A DNA stretch of 64,000 nt from positions 22,415,805-22,479,804 of the forward strand of contig CM056391.1 in the NCBI GenBank assembly GCA_029718625.1. The letters are read 5' to 3'. This stretch comes from Synaphobranchus kaupii. Lineage: Eukaryota; Chordata; Actinopteri; Anguilliformes; Synaphobranchidae. The notes below the pieces were generated by a model that had not been told where the DNA came from, did not search any database, and worked only from the letters and a program-made list of their open reading frames with translations. Shown in pieces: positions 14,124-26,430 of the stretch (positions are counted from its first letter, which is position 1; every line of letters begins with the position of its first letter). Made by a program: the position numbers and the translations under genes.

Positions 14124-16713
14124 GTTCTCTTGCTTGGGCCGCAAAGTCCTTCCTTTCTTAGTAGGCTTTGAGTTTAGGGGCAGATTGTTGACTGGACGAT
14201 GTTTTCATTGCTGATGGGAAACGTGCAAAAACAAGTGGACAGGATGGAATCATTCTTGCTTGCCAAGAAAAAAAAAAGGCAACAATTTTAAAAGAAAAAC
14301 GCAAGTGAAAAACGGGAAAAAGCAGAAGTATTCCTGTGACTCTTTAGGTCCATCATGTTAATCATGTGACAGGACAACAATCACTGGAAGTAGGGCTTCC
14401 GTACCTCGACGGAAGTGCTCATGTTCATCCTTGCTTCTCTTGCTTCATGTTTTTAAAATTGTTTTTTTGTTTGGTATCATAGTCAGGGGGACAAAGCCAG
14501 CAGGACTGAGACGCAGGTCAACGCTGCACAAGACTTTGCCAAGCTACCTATTCGATCTGATCTGCTTTGAGGATTTATTGAGTTTTGGCTTTCTTTCTTT
14601 TTTTCAAGTGCAGGTAAAATGTCGAATTTAAAGCATTCGTAAACTGTCTCTCATGGGTTTTGATATCATGTCCACAGTCATTCAGCTGGTACCCCGTGTT
14701 CCCTTTGCATTGAAATTGCAGGCGTACCGACAGCCAGGATGAATATGCCGTTGACACTTCGGGAGTTAGTTTGTGCACGTCGAGCACTTTGTATGACCCC
14801 TTATCACTCAGTGTCTCAGCGATGCCACCCTCGGTTACGCATTGCAGCCGGAATATTTATGCCCCCTCTCCGCTGCAGAGCTGGAACCAGGCTAGCACAA
14901 GCCATAATTGAAGTTGGATGGATCAAGGTACCATGATTGATTTTGTCCATCGCAGTGTGTGCATAATCGGAACAGTAGCACGTCAGGTCACACCGAATGC
15001 AGGTATGCGCCAGATCTACATGTCGACAAATTATTACATGTTACGACTGTCCTGCTGTGATGAAGGGCGGCTTTGTGCTTTCTCCTTGTCCTTTGTTGTT
15101 TCCTGTGTGGATCAACTCAAGCCTAAATGTATTATGTATTTGTACAGCGCCTTTTTCAAAGAATTTGGAATGGAAGCAGCGTTTCGACTTGACGAGGACA
15201 AGAATCAAAACGAGTCCGTATGACAAAAATGATAGAGTTCAACTAGGAGCCATCTTGGTTCAAGCTTTACAGCAAAAAATGGCGTCACATTACATTTGAC
15301 TTTGCAGGATAGTTTGTTTCTTGGATTTCTCATAATACTTATTGTTTTACTGCACGTATTAATTTAAATGGCACCCCAATGGTTTGCATTGAATCATTTC
15401 TGCTGTTCTGTAAAATACATTATCTGTACTCTTGCTTTGCCTTATTAGACTACTCCCCTACACATTTCATGACATGATCAAGTTTCCTTTTTTTTTGAAC
15501 CAATGGAATAAGGTACAACTTGTGCTCTATTAAATGTAAAATCAGCAGTTGCTTTATTTTGCCTTTGCATTGCCTTGCTTGAAAGGGAATTTATCCTGCA
15601 CTGTCCTGTGCTATTTAATTGTACTACCCTCTTTTCAGGTAAAGGGCATAACTTTGAAGATCAGTTGGTAGTACTACAGTTACGATGCCACAAATATGAA
15701 TATGAAATATGTGATATGAAAATTATGGATTGAATATTCAAGGGCAAAGTGCTGTAATAGTGAATTAACAGGAATTTAGCATTTCAAACTCAGTGACCGT
15801 CCCATCTTTGTAATGTAATAAATGTAACATTATTCAAGTATAAAAGAGCTCTCCTGTGTTTTTACCCTGTGTCCCTTCTCTTTTTCTGCAAATCTGAAAA
15901 TGAACGTCACGCTCCAATTAAATTTACCATCGAGTTGTCATTTCAAGTCTAATATACTAATGCCATATTTCAAAGAACACTTCAAGTTCTCTCAAAGTTT
16001 TCTGCCTGTGAAAATGTTACTGAAATGAGGTATCACTGCTGAGAGTCCCGCTGTGTTGACTTGCTTCCATATGCCATTATGTGTACGCTTGCTTTAGGGT
16101 TATTTGAGCATTAGGTCATCAATTCAAAGTATTTTTTAAAAGAGACTAGGTGTGAGCGGCAGAGAAATTGCACTACTATAACTGCCTTATTTGTAAAGAA
16201 GTACTGTTATGCAGAAAAATACCAAAGCTTTTTTATCTAGGTTTGACTCTGTCTGCAGTTTACATTAGGCTCTCTCAAAGAATTTTGCCATTGACATTCT
16301 TCAGAAGAGAGATGAGGAAAACACAGTCACGTGTTCTGTTGCTGTTACCTACAAAAAGCCAATTTGCAATTCCTGCATGTGTTTTGGTTGTGATTTACAG
16401 ACGCACGTTTTGTAATTGTTTTATATTTCAGGTTCATCGCCGATTTCCCCCGTTAGCCTGTGTTTATTTACAATATCAGGGTGTACTTGATCTGAATTTA
16501 GTTTTTTTAAATGCAAATCGTTGGATAATGATTCCCCAGCACATTAGTGAGATGTTATTATTTATATTCTATTATTATCTTGGAGGAAACACAAGTCACA
16601 ATAATCATTGCAGAACAAATAATGAATAAACAGCATCACTGCCTAACATGTATAGGTGAATTATTTACGATAGCTGGAGTGTGGAGTGGTTTTTCAGTAC
16701 TTACTTGATTCTA
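14124..16713. other. Intronic stretch without recognisable features
   Basis: No exon, RNA gene or identifiable repeat stands out. An open frame of about 100 codons at 14918-15223 and one of about 150 codons at 16168-16629 have no recognisable domains, and the surrounding composition is ordinary intron. Confidence 0.55.
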
Positions 16714-17245
16714 CACTGCCTGGCCAAAAAAAAGTCGCACACTAATATTTAGTTGGACCGCCTTTAGCTTTGATTACGGCACACATTCGTCGTGGCATTG
16801 TTTTGACAAACGTCACAACATTTATTTCCATCCAGAGTTTCATTCATTTTTGGGCCGAGATCTTGTATTGACGACGGGAGAGTCGCAACACTCCGTAAAG
16901 TGTTCTCCAGCACATCCCAAAGACTTTCAATGGGGTTAAGGTCAGGACTCTGGTGGCCAATTCATGTGTGAAAATGATTCCTCATGCTCCCTTAACCACT
17001 CTTTCACAATTTGAGCCCAATGAATCTTGGCATTGACGTCCTGGAATATGCCCGTTGATGGGATAACCTGGTCATTCAGTACATTCAGGTACTCAGCTGA
17101 CTTCATTTTATTGCTGCATAACGTTGCTGAGCCTAGACCTGACCAATAGAAGCAACCCCAGATCATAACACTGCCTCCAGAGGCTTGTACAGTGGGCGCT
17201 ATGCATGACGGGTGCAACGGCGACTTTGTTTTTGGCCAGGTAGTG
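16714..17245 (-). mobile_element. Internally deleted Tc1/mariner element
   Basis: The ends are CACTGCCTGGCCAAAAA and TTTTTGGCCAGGTAGTG (inverted, one mismatch), each flanked by TA, the Tc1/mariner target duplication. The element is only about 530 bases, against roughly 1.5 kb usual. The minus strand keeps broken transposase pieces: [20 protein letters not shown] (about 17135-17195), [19 protein letters not shown] sequence and [19 protein letters not shown] near 16960-17030. The HTH domain and the C-terminal third of the catalytic domain are largely missing, so it is inactive. Confidence 0.85.
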
Positions 17246-17815
17246 TATAAAGAAAATTGTGAATATTGAATTATTTTATGCTTCTTTGCCAGGTGGGTGA
17301 TGAGCAATAATAAATGACACAAAACAGTGAAGGTAAAGAGAACGCTGAATGATTGTGCCGTCAGTAGATACTTTCAGTGGACTAGCCTTTCCTTTGAGTA
17401 AGGCACACAGCCAATTTTGTTTTCTGCAGTGAGAATTTGATGGACACTCAGTACTGCTTCCTGCTTCAGTCTGGTTACTTTTTCATCTATATTTTGGGAT
17501 TATTCAGTGGTGTTTCATGTGCTCATTCATTATTAATGAGCAGGTAAAAAATCAGCATGAATTAGCATGATTCCACATTATTCATCAGGGACTTGGAAAG
17601 AGGTTACAAGTCTTTTTTTAAATTTTATTTTGGAAAATGGTCTTAAAGAACCAGGGTAAAGAATTCAGCACGCATTTTCAGATAATTTCTCACTGGAAAA
17701 CAAAGAGAAAACTGGCATATATAGCACAATATGTGACGATTTAAAAGGTGACAAAACTCCACTTGAGCACAGCTTATCTTCAAAGCGTTTTCAATGGATT
17801 TGCGAATTTTCTGTT

Positions 17816-17850
<35 letters not shown>

Positions 17851-19740
17851 TTGTTTAAAACTGCCTTTGAAGCGAGCATTTATTTTCTAATGAATTATTT
17901 CAAAGCAGATGCAATATTTATAACCTCAGCGGCAGGGTCTTAAACACTTCTTTTGCAAGACCAACCGAAACGCTTTTCTCAGGAAGCAGCAAGCTCTCAG
18001 GAAACCTCTCGCTTCTTTCTCCATCTTTGTTGATTTGGGTTCACTTAGGCTCTGATTGTTGAGGGCGTGCTTATGCAAATCTGCATTAGAGCTGATGGCC
18101 TCATTGCTTGCGGAACGCATTTCCTTTGCGGAGTTCCAAGATGAGCATGTGATTAATGACAGTTTAAATACTACACAGATGTAGCAGTAGAGATCCCAAA
18201 TCCCAAAATTCATTGAAATTCAGAGAAATATTATTTATATGTTCATGTGTACGTGCATATATGTGTGTGTGTATGTGTGTGTGTGTGTGTGTGTGTATGT
18301 AAATGTCTGTGTGAATTTATTATTATTTTTCGGGGTGGGCAGAACTTTCCATTCCACCCCTTTGTTAAATAGTCGTCCTTTGATTTGTGAAGCCTGTATA
18401 CGCTGTGCAAGGTATGTCTCTTTCTTCCAGAGACGGCTGTTTATTTTTAGATAACCTGCAGCCTCGCTCTAAGGACCATGGGCTGCTCAGGTCTGTGATG
18501 CGTTGAAATCCCGCTAGTTGAAATCAGTGCCTTCTTCTGGCACAAGGCCTCCGCTACCACAGGGAGGATTCAGTCGGAGTTTGGACAGCTTTCATTTCTG
18601 TATCACAGGTCATCGCCCAACTTGGTTACAGACGATCGTGCCGTTGCCATAGTGATGGAGGTCCTTTTGAAGGCAGGTTACTTGGCACATCTTTTTACAT
18701 CTCTTCACGGTTCCACCAAGAGGTTAGAGCGTCAGGACGGCGCGGTTAAATCTTTCCGCCAAAAATGATAAAGGTTAGACATAATGGCAAGCACATCATT
18801 GCGCTGTTCCCTTCCGCCAGGGCATGTGAAGGAGTTCTCCCTTATGGAAATGTAATATACTGCAGTATATTTTAAATATATTGTGAAGATAATTTTTATA
18901 TATTTACAATATACTGCAGTATATGCTTTTTCCATAGGGGCTGTTTCTCTGTTTAAATTGTAAAAAGAAACAAAATTTAGTTTGATATCTAAAAAGTTAT
19001 TATATATTGATTTAAACAAAACCTGACATTTTAAAGGTTGACTGGATACCTAGAAGCGTTTAATTCCGTAAATATATTCACCATAGTTTTTTAAATGTAC
19101 ATTTTATTAGTTTTGTTTACTGGGCATTATATGGTGAATGAGGGCTCCTGAACATAAACATAAATTATATTGTGTGTTTTGTCCTTGATGGGAGCCAGGA
19201 AAGCTTTGCCTTGGCACAGAATGAACAAATCCTTTTAGGCTCTATGGAGCAACCCTTTGAAGAAAGGCTGAGGTAGTCTTAACTTCCACATGTGAGTGTA
19301 CTACTGGTGAGACCGTGTGCTCGGCTGTTTGTTCAGGTTGGGGTTTTGCGGTTGGAAGAGGTGGCGAGTGTAGCGGGACCCCTGAGGGGAAGGCAGCACA
19401 CGCGTAGTGTTCATGAGCACTCAAACAAGCCAAGCGTAACACCTGCAGGCGGCTGCAGCCGTGATTTGTGATGTGTGAGTGGTCTGTGAGTTATTTCAGT
19501 GTTGAAGAGTAGAGTTTGCATCTGTAAGTAAATTAGATTTTGAAAGGAATTTAGGAATGTAGCTATGGACATGGGAGAATATGACTTAAATCGTATTATT
19601 GAGTCTGGAACACACTTCGTGTTTAGTATCCTGATTTAGGTATCCGTGACTTGGCTCCATTTGTGGAAATAGGTAATTACTTCTGCAAGCACCTATGGAT
19701 TACATACAACCTACAGTGATATTTATAACTTGGCAGGAGG
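17246..19740. other. Intronic stretch with simple repeats and one palindrome
   Basis: No exon is recognisable. It contains (TTTA)n at 17816-17851, a GT-rich tract at 18258-18303, and the palindrome at 18841-18940 described separately. Confidence 0.55.
18841..18940. repeat. Palindromic repeat, MITE-like
   Basis: Left arm CTTATGGAAA then AATATACTGCAGTATATT; right arm ATATACTGCAGTATAT then TTTTTCCATAGG. Each arm carries the self-complementary core ATATACTGCAGTATAT, and the arms also pair with each other through their outer TATGGAAA/TTTCCATA ends. It could be a small fold-back transposon or a chance AT palindrome; the double symmetry favours the first. Confidence 0.5.
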
Positions 19741-19764
19741 TATTGATCATTAGAATGTACAGAC

Positions 19765-20010
19765 GGGTGACAAATTAAAGGAAAAAACGGCTACAGTAAG
19801 GGGGTCCGATGGCTCTGTTATGCTGGGGGGGCATTGTTTGGGTCCACTTGTCCCCTTAGAGGGAAGGGTCACTGCAGATCAATACAAAGTTATTCTGAGT
19901 GATCACCTTTATTCTATGATGAACCGATTATATCCTGATGGGAGTGGTCTCTTCCAGGATGACAATACCCCCATCCACAGGGCACAAAGGGTCACTGAAC
20001 GGTTTGGTGA
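19765..20010 (+). pseudogene. Tc1-type transposase fragment
   Basis: About 80 codons read VTADQYKVILSDHLYSMMNR, then LYPDGSGLFQDDNTPIHRAQ, then RVTERFGEY. This is the central catalytic segment of a fish Tc1-like transposase, with the second catalytic Asp in FQDDN. Upstream, SVMLGGHCLGPLVPLEG corresponds to the preceding transposase segment with a changed GCF/WG motif. The third catalytic residue (E) and both ends are lost. Confidence 0.8.
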
Positions 20011-21682
20011 GTATCCTCCATTGTCCAATAGCAGTGCAATGAGGACAGTCCAAAGTTCAGTATAATACTTTTTAATTTCTTCCATAAATGGTCACGAGGC
20101 CCTTGCTCTTGTGTGATGGGTATTTTGTTGGCAGGCAGAAAAGGGAAATATTGTCAATGGAATACTGAAATATTGCGAAGGTTTATTGCGCATGGAATGT
20201 CAGGCACCTCGTTACTAATATTCTTGAAAAATGTGTTTGTGAAAGGAGCTCACATTTTCTGCTATACTTAATATAGTTCAGTTTTTTCTGAAATATGTGC
20301 GCGAGAAGAAAATGTGTAAGAATATTCTGTTTCGAAAGTGACATATGACCCAGAATGGAAAAGTGCCCAAATTGACTTGTCTTTGCCGTGAGTATTCCGA
20401 ATACACATTGACAGGACTTTTTGTAGCCTACCGGTTGTTATCTTGCCTGTGGCAAAATTGTAATCATCAACATTATGCTAGCAGCCCTGTCTGAAAAGAT
20501 TTAGCGCTGAAGGGTTTCAGAAGGAAAGTCTTTGACGCAAGACTTTGTGTTTTTAATGACCCCCCCCCCCCCTCATTTTTACGCATTCCAAATGATCTGT
20601 GGCAGATGTGCGCGTTCTGTGGACTCCAAATTGAATGTAATAATCTATTAATGGGTTTTTAAGATCAACTTTCTCTGTCAAGATCATTATAATGTACTTA
20701 GAATTGTGCTGGAGCATAATCTGTCAGATTAATACATGTTTTCTCTAAAGATTCTGAATTTTGTAACATTGCTGTAACTGGTGAAATGGCGTCTTCCTGT
20801 GAGCGCTCAGTGGTGCGCAGTTCGGTTCCCTGGTTTTGTTTCCGTTTCATCACACCGTTGACTTGTTCACCCCCCGCCCTCCGGCCCATAGATAATCAGT
20901 GGGATTAAGGTGGAGTCGGATGAATTTGTTCATCAGAATTTAATTTTAAATGATCTGTAAAGGGCTCGGCTTCTATTTATCTTGTTCCAGTTGCCACTGA
21001 TTACTGAACATACTCTGTACAAAACATCAAAGCGGCATTCTTGAAATAAACACAGATGTTTCAAAAAAAGCTGATTTAATTGATTATATATGGACTTTAC
21101 AAACTCCTCTGTCATAACAGCAACCTGCCTGTAATGCAATAAACAGTAAGGGACAGATGAGAATGCTAGCTTTATCACACTTTCAGGCTCCCTGTTAATG
21201 CAATATTAGGGTCTGCCTGCCATTGGATGTGGGGCAGGAGGTGGAGCCCCAGTGTGGTTTGGTGGGCGTCGGTCACATGTGCCTGTCTAACGCAGGAGTC
21301 TAGAGCACAAGGCCAGAACACGTGGGCTAGTGTACTTCCCTGTGACAACTAATTACTGCACCTGCCCTCCCAGGATGGTCCAGGGGGTCAAGGGTCACAG
21401 GTCGGAGGTCAGCCTAGCCTAAAGTCTATGTGCGACGCACACGGCCGAGCTCCTCATCTGGTGGCTGAGGGCCTGCAAGCAGCTGATTTTAGAGCGGAGG
21501 TAACAAAGGCCATATCTGTTTCTGGTTTTCAACCTCTGGCTTGAATTACTTGATTAGCCCTAACATTTACACCATCTGCCATTTTAGCTACATTTCTTCA
21601 TAAGACTGTTCCAGACTGTTCTTGTGTCCCTATATGCAACGTTTTACTGTGATATCATCTAGGAGTAAACCAGTGTTGGTGT
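20011..21682. other. Intronic stretch without recognisable features
   Basis: No exon or RNA gene seen. A poly-C run lies at 20560-20571. Confidence 0.55.
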
Positions 21683-21774
21683 ATACAGTCAATTAGCTAA
21701 TTTATTCAGGGTAATTGGTGGAAATAAGAACCTTTATGCATGCCGGCCCTCAAGGACCGGAATTGCCCACCCCT
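21683..21774 (-). mobile_element. hAT-like MITE fragment
   Basis: The segment ends in GGCCCTCAAGGACCGGAATTGCCCACCCCTG. Its complement starts CAGGGGTGGGCAATTCCGGT, the kind of terminal sequence I know from fish hAT-type non-autonomous elements. A related terminus is seen in the complete element at 43129-43289. Only one end is present here. Confidence 0.5.
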
Positions 21775-22020
21775 GTTTTAGTGGAATTTATAGCTGCCTT
21801 TTCCCAATCTCTTGCTCATCCGTTTCCCAGCGAGACGGGCCTCAGCCGGTCTCTGCGGGGTTGCAGGTGCTGTCGTCGTCCCGCTGAGACAGGGACAGCC
21901 ACCAGCCCGTTTGACCTGAAGCCCGCCGCGCTCAAAGAGTCCCGCTGGGCGTCCTTCACAAACATGCTCACGCTGCAAAACCCAAAAGGTTCAAACGAAA
22001 ACAAAGCAAATCACAATTTC

Positions 22021-23155
22021 ACGTTGAAACGAGTCCGCTGGTCAGTCGCATTGAAACTAGTCCCCTGGTCAGTCGCATTGAAACTAGTCCCCTGGTCAGT
22101 CGAATTGAAACGAGTCCGCTGGTCAGTCGCATTGAAACTAGTCCCCTGGTCAGTCGCATTGAAACGAGTCCGCCGGTCAGTCGAATTGAAACGAGTCCGC
22201 TGGTCAGTCGCATTGAAACTAGTCCCCTGGGCAGTCGCATTGAAACTAGTCCCCTGGTCAGTCGCATTGAAACTAGTCCCCTGGTCAGTCACATTGAAAC
22301 GAGTCTGCAGGTCAGTCGCATTGAAACGAGTCCGCCCATCAGTCGCGTTGAAACGAGTCCGCCCGTCAGTCGTGTTGAAACGAGTCCGCCCGTCAGTCGC
22401 GTTGAAACGAGTCCGCTTGTCAGTCGCATTGAAACTAGTCCGCCCATCAGTCGCGTTGAAACGAGTCCGCCCGTCAGTCGTGTTGAAACGAGTCCGCCCG
22501 TCAGTCGCGTTGAAACGAGTCTGCTTGTCAGTCGCATTGAAACTAGTCCCCTGGCCAGACGCATTGAAACGAGTCCGCAGGTCAGTCGCGTTGAAACGAG
22601 TCCATCCGTCAGTCGCGTTGAAACGAGTACGCCCGTCAGTCGCGTTGAAACGAGTCCACTTGTCAGTCGCATTGAAATGAGTCCGCTTGTCAGATGCATT
22701 GAAACGAGTCCGCAGGTCAGTCGTGTTGAAACGAGTCCGCCCGTCAATTGCGTTGAAACGAGTCCGCCCGTCAGTCGCATTGAAACGAGTCCGCAGGTCA
22801 GTCGCATTGAAACAAGTCCGCCCGTCAGTCGCATTGAAACGAGTCCGCACATCAGTCGCATTGAAACAAGTCCGCCCGTCAGTCGCATTAAAACAAGTCC
22901 ACAGGTCAGTCACATTAAAACGAGTCCGCAGGTCAGTCACATTAAAACGAGTCCGCCCGTCAGTCACATTGAAACGAGTCCGCCCGTCAGTCACATTGAA
23001 ACGAGTCCGCCCGTCAGTCGCATTGAAACGAGTCTGCAGGTCAGTCGCATTGAAATGTGTCTGCCCGTCAGTCGCATTGAAACGAGTCCGCTCGTCAGTC
23101 GCATTGAAACGAGTCCGCCCGTCAGTCGCATTGAAACGAGTCCGCTGGTCAGTCT
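22021..23155 (+). repeat. 27-bp minisatellite, about 42 units
   Basis: The unit is TTGAAACGAGTCCGCCCG then TCAGTCGCA. First and last copies are separated by exactly 41 x 27 bases, so there are no net indels. In the first fifth the typical unit carries ACTAGTCCCCTGG; later units carry CGAGTCCGCCCG or CGAGTCCGCAGG. Because 27 is divisible by 3 and the unit lacks stops in several frames, open frames of more than 300 codons appear on both strands (repeats of SVALKRVRP, SPPVSRIET or DGRTRFNAT). None has a start, splice signals or homology, so I treat them as non-coding. Confidence 0.97.
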
Positions 23156-25002
23156 GGGCCCAAGATCTTCATTCACCGTCCGCACACCTGTGGAGGCAGA
23201 GGGCAGAGTCCCCTGAGACCAGCGGTTATCTTTACTCTACGTGCAGGCCACGTACCTGCCCCTTTGGAATGAGTAGGAGTCAAACATGGGCGTTTTATTT
23301 ACCCGTGTCATCAGGAGCGCTTCGGTTTACGTGCAGCCTGCAGTCACCCCCTCGACCGCCGGCGCTCGTTACGCGGTTTTATCAGCGCCAGCTCTCTGCC
23401 AGCTCGTCTGTTTGCGTTTCCTCTCCGGCCAAGTTTTATTTGTCTTGGGAGATAAGCGGCGCGATAAGAAAAAAGCACAGCTGGGTCACTCCAAGCAGGT
23501 GTGAGGCAGTGCTAAAGGCTTCAGTCCAGGTGCTCAGCTCATCAAATGTTATTCAGTTATTGGCTCCCATGTCCAAACTCCCCGTTTTCTGCTGTCTCCA
23601 CTTGGAAGTTTTCCTTACCAACCTTTGTTTGTTAGGACAATTTAACACTGGGACACCGTGTATGCGTCTGCTCACACATGCATGCACATGTTAATTGCAT
23701 GAAGCGTACTGATATACGTCAAAGCAGACATTTTTTTTACGTTTGCAAAGACTCTTTCGTTCTCCGGTTCTCAAGTGTTACCAGCCAGTTTGTGAGTCAG
23801 ACCGAGCGCGCCAGCACGCGTTTATCAGGATTTACATTTGAGATGTAGAAAACGCTGATGAGTAGAAGTCATTGTTCGGTAGGCCTAATCCAGCATTAGT
23901 AGCCAGGACCAGCCTCTCCTGTGTATAGGGACATTTGCCACTGCATAATGTGGTTTGTTATTTTTAGGGCCGGGGTCTGGAACGTGTATTTTTTTTTCTA
24001 TGCTGCGCAAAACACCAATCAATTCGAACTTCAATCTCTTCTCTGAAAAGGACTTGGGGATTAAGTATGTGCCACTGATTTATTCCTAGCTTTTAATTTG
24101 TCTTTTGAAGGATTTAGAACAATATATTACAGGCAACGAGCCCTTGTTAAATCTTGGTCTTTTCTAAAGCCATCAACTTCGCATTCATGTAACCCCCATT
24201 TTTCGGTTACCATGGTTATAATTATGAGAAACAGGAGGATTTTCTCTCTGCTTTCATGATGTCATCACACAGGGTAGAGGACTGGACTGCCTTCACAGGG
24301 CACTGAATAGACATTTGCTTATCTGTGTTTGCGCTGTGATATTTACATTTTAATTGTGCATTAAAATCCACCTTTGTGCTTGTTAACAAGGGCAATGCCA
24401 TAATAGCCTATAAGCTACAGAGGAAGGAATGGAAATACAGCAACTAATGGTGGCCATAAATGTAAAACCCTAGCGACTGTTTCCTGCTCTCCTGTCTAAA
24501 CTGACTTACCGCCAAGCATCGTAAGATGGCTATTGTACTTCTGGCTGTTGGTGCTTTTGGTAGTGCAGGGGAGGGATGACTGGACGATGAAATGTGTATG
24601 TGCGCGTGCTTGTGTGTGGTGAGTAGCTGGGGTGTTTTCACAGGAGAAGAAGGGCGATGTCGAGCTTGCGGCGTGGCCAGGGCGCCGGTTAGCGGGCGCG
24701 CCTTCCCCTGGGTGCCCACACGGAGGGCCAGATGGGCCGCCCAAGGGCACCGCTAATGCGCCCGTGATGGAACGTCAGTCACCTCGTTATTAATATTCTT
24801 CCGTTATTTCATTAATTTGGAATGTTTTCGTTTTTTTTTCCGAAAGTTACAGTTGAAGGACGGAGCTTGCAGGTCTTTCGCCGGGCTGCAGCCGGTGTGT
24901 CTCTTTCCTCTGGAACGTTCCTCCGCCATCGCCACAGCGCCCTGGCGATGACAGCTCCATGACTGGGTCGGGCAGCAGAGGAAAATGAGGAAGGCCAGAC
25001 TC

Positions 25003-25080
25003 TTTTTTTTTTTTTTTTTGGGTGGGGCGGGGGGGGGGGGGGGCGGGGGGGGGGGGGGGGGGGGGGGTGTGGGGGGAGGA
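25003..25080. repeat. Poly-T followed by a long poly-G tract
   Basis: Seventeen T are followed by about 60 bases that are almost all G, with single T, C or A breaks. It has strong G-quadruplex potential on the + strand, and is a place where read or assembly errors are likely. Confidence 0.95.
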
Positions 25081-26159
25081 GGGGTGACGCACGTGTGCAT
25101 CTGTGCAAGCGCGTGTGGACCTGCAGCATTCGCAATTATCCTATCAGCTTTATTAGCAGCTGGTGATTGTGAATATCAGAGTCATTCAGATTTATCAGGG
25201 TATCACCGGGCGTGGTGCTGTGTATCTGTGTATTGTGTCACATGGTGTTATGATAAGCAGGCATGCAGTGGCCAAGGTTTTTTTCCATATGAATCATTGC
25301 AGTGAGGCTGTAAAGGAAATGGTAGTGTCTCGGCCAACAGCTGAACGAGTGGCCGTGTTATTGTTGGATCAGTCACCGATGTAACAAACTCCGGTGCTGA
25401 TTATAAATGCCTGCGATTGTGGTGTCAGGCTTGTTGCTCTCTCCTCATTTCTTACAGTGCATATTGAAATTTCTTTGTGATGAGGTGGATGTCAGAATGT
25501 CTTAGCTTGGCTAAAACACAAGTCAAGTATTAGAGTAATGGAGTATGATTTGCACCTTCTAGCCTGAAAGTTACAGGTTTTAAACCTTTAAGGACCTTGT
25601 GAAATCAAAGCCTAATAGCAACCTGTGCTTCATATCATATTTATTTTCTTTGCTTCCTTATTTATAAAATACCTTTAAAAAAATGTTTTGATTTTGACTG
25701 CAAAAAAGTTGCAGGAGGCATTTTCATCCTTCAAATCCTTGAAAAATATGCATGTTAGATATAATTCATTATACAATTACCATTACTGTCAAGCTTACAA
25801 ATAATAATGCCAGTATCAGCATACTACACTAATGAATCAAGCAAGATTATCATGTCGACTAGATGGAGAATAAGACTATGTTTGTAATGGCAAATTATAG
25901 TGACGAGGTGAACGGGATGGCCTTGCCTTGAATTGTGAATGTGTATTGTGTCTTTGGTGATGCGTTTGGGTGGTTCTTCCTGGTAGGTCACCATTGCATG
26001 ACATGACGGCGAGAGGAGAGGAACTTGGAGCAACTTCTACTTTTTGCGCACAGTACAATAACCCCAAGCTGTGCTCCGGGGCCCGCCTTGTTTGTAAGGC
26101 CTCTTTGATGTGTTTTTGTAACGCATTCAAATGTACAGCCTCGCATCAAACCATCTGCA

Positions 26160-26430
26160 GAGCGAATCCCATTAATCCGCGGAACGTTGCGCAGGCCCGC
26201 GGAAATAACGGGGCGTCTGTAGCGGCCGCGCCGTTCGATTCCGGCGGACCCGCTTCTCCCTGACAGCGCTTCGCGGATGACTGAACTCGGGAGTGCGGCG
26301 GCTGTCTAATGAAGACACCTTGATAGTCTTGACAAACTGGCTTTCATCAGCGGCGGTTTTTCCGCGGGAGCCGAGGCGCCGGGAGCCGGGGACGGCGGCG
26401 GGCGTGACGGGGCCCATCGCTCCCTTATCA
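26160..26430. promoter_or_regulatory. Intronic CpG-rich block
   Basis: CpG is dense here (for example GCGGAACGTTGCGCAGG, GTAGCGGCCGCGCCGTTCG and GACGGCGGCGGGCGTGACGG) compared with AT-rich flanks. It might be an alternative promoter or enhancer of the tcf12-like gene. No exon or TATA box can be fixed, so function is only a guess. Confidence 0.25.

Noticed and set aside
22011..23694. Proteins of 180-335 residues on both strands
   Set aside because: They are generated by a 27-bp repeat with no stops; no homology, splice pattern or unique sequence supports them.
24804..25135. Proline-rich open frames on the minus strand
   Set aside because: They are translations of the poly-G and poly-T tract.
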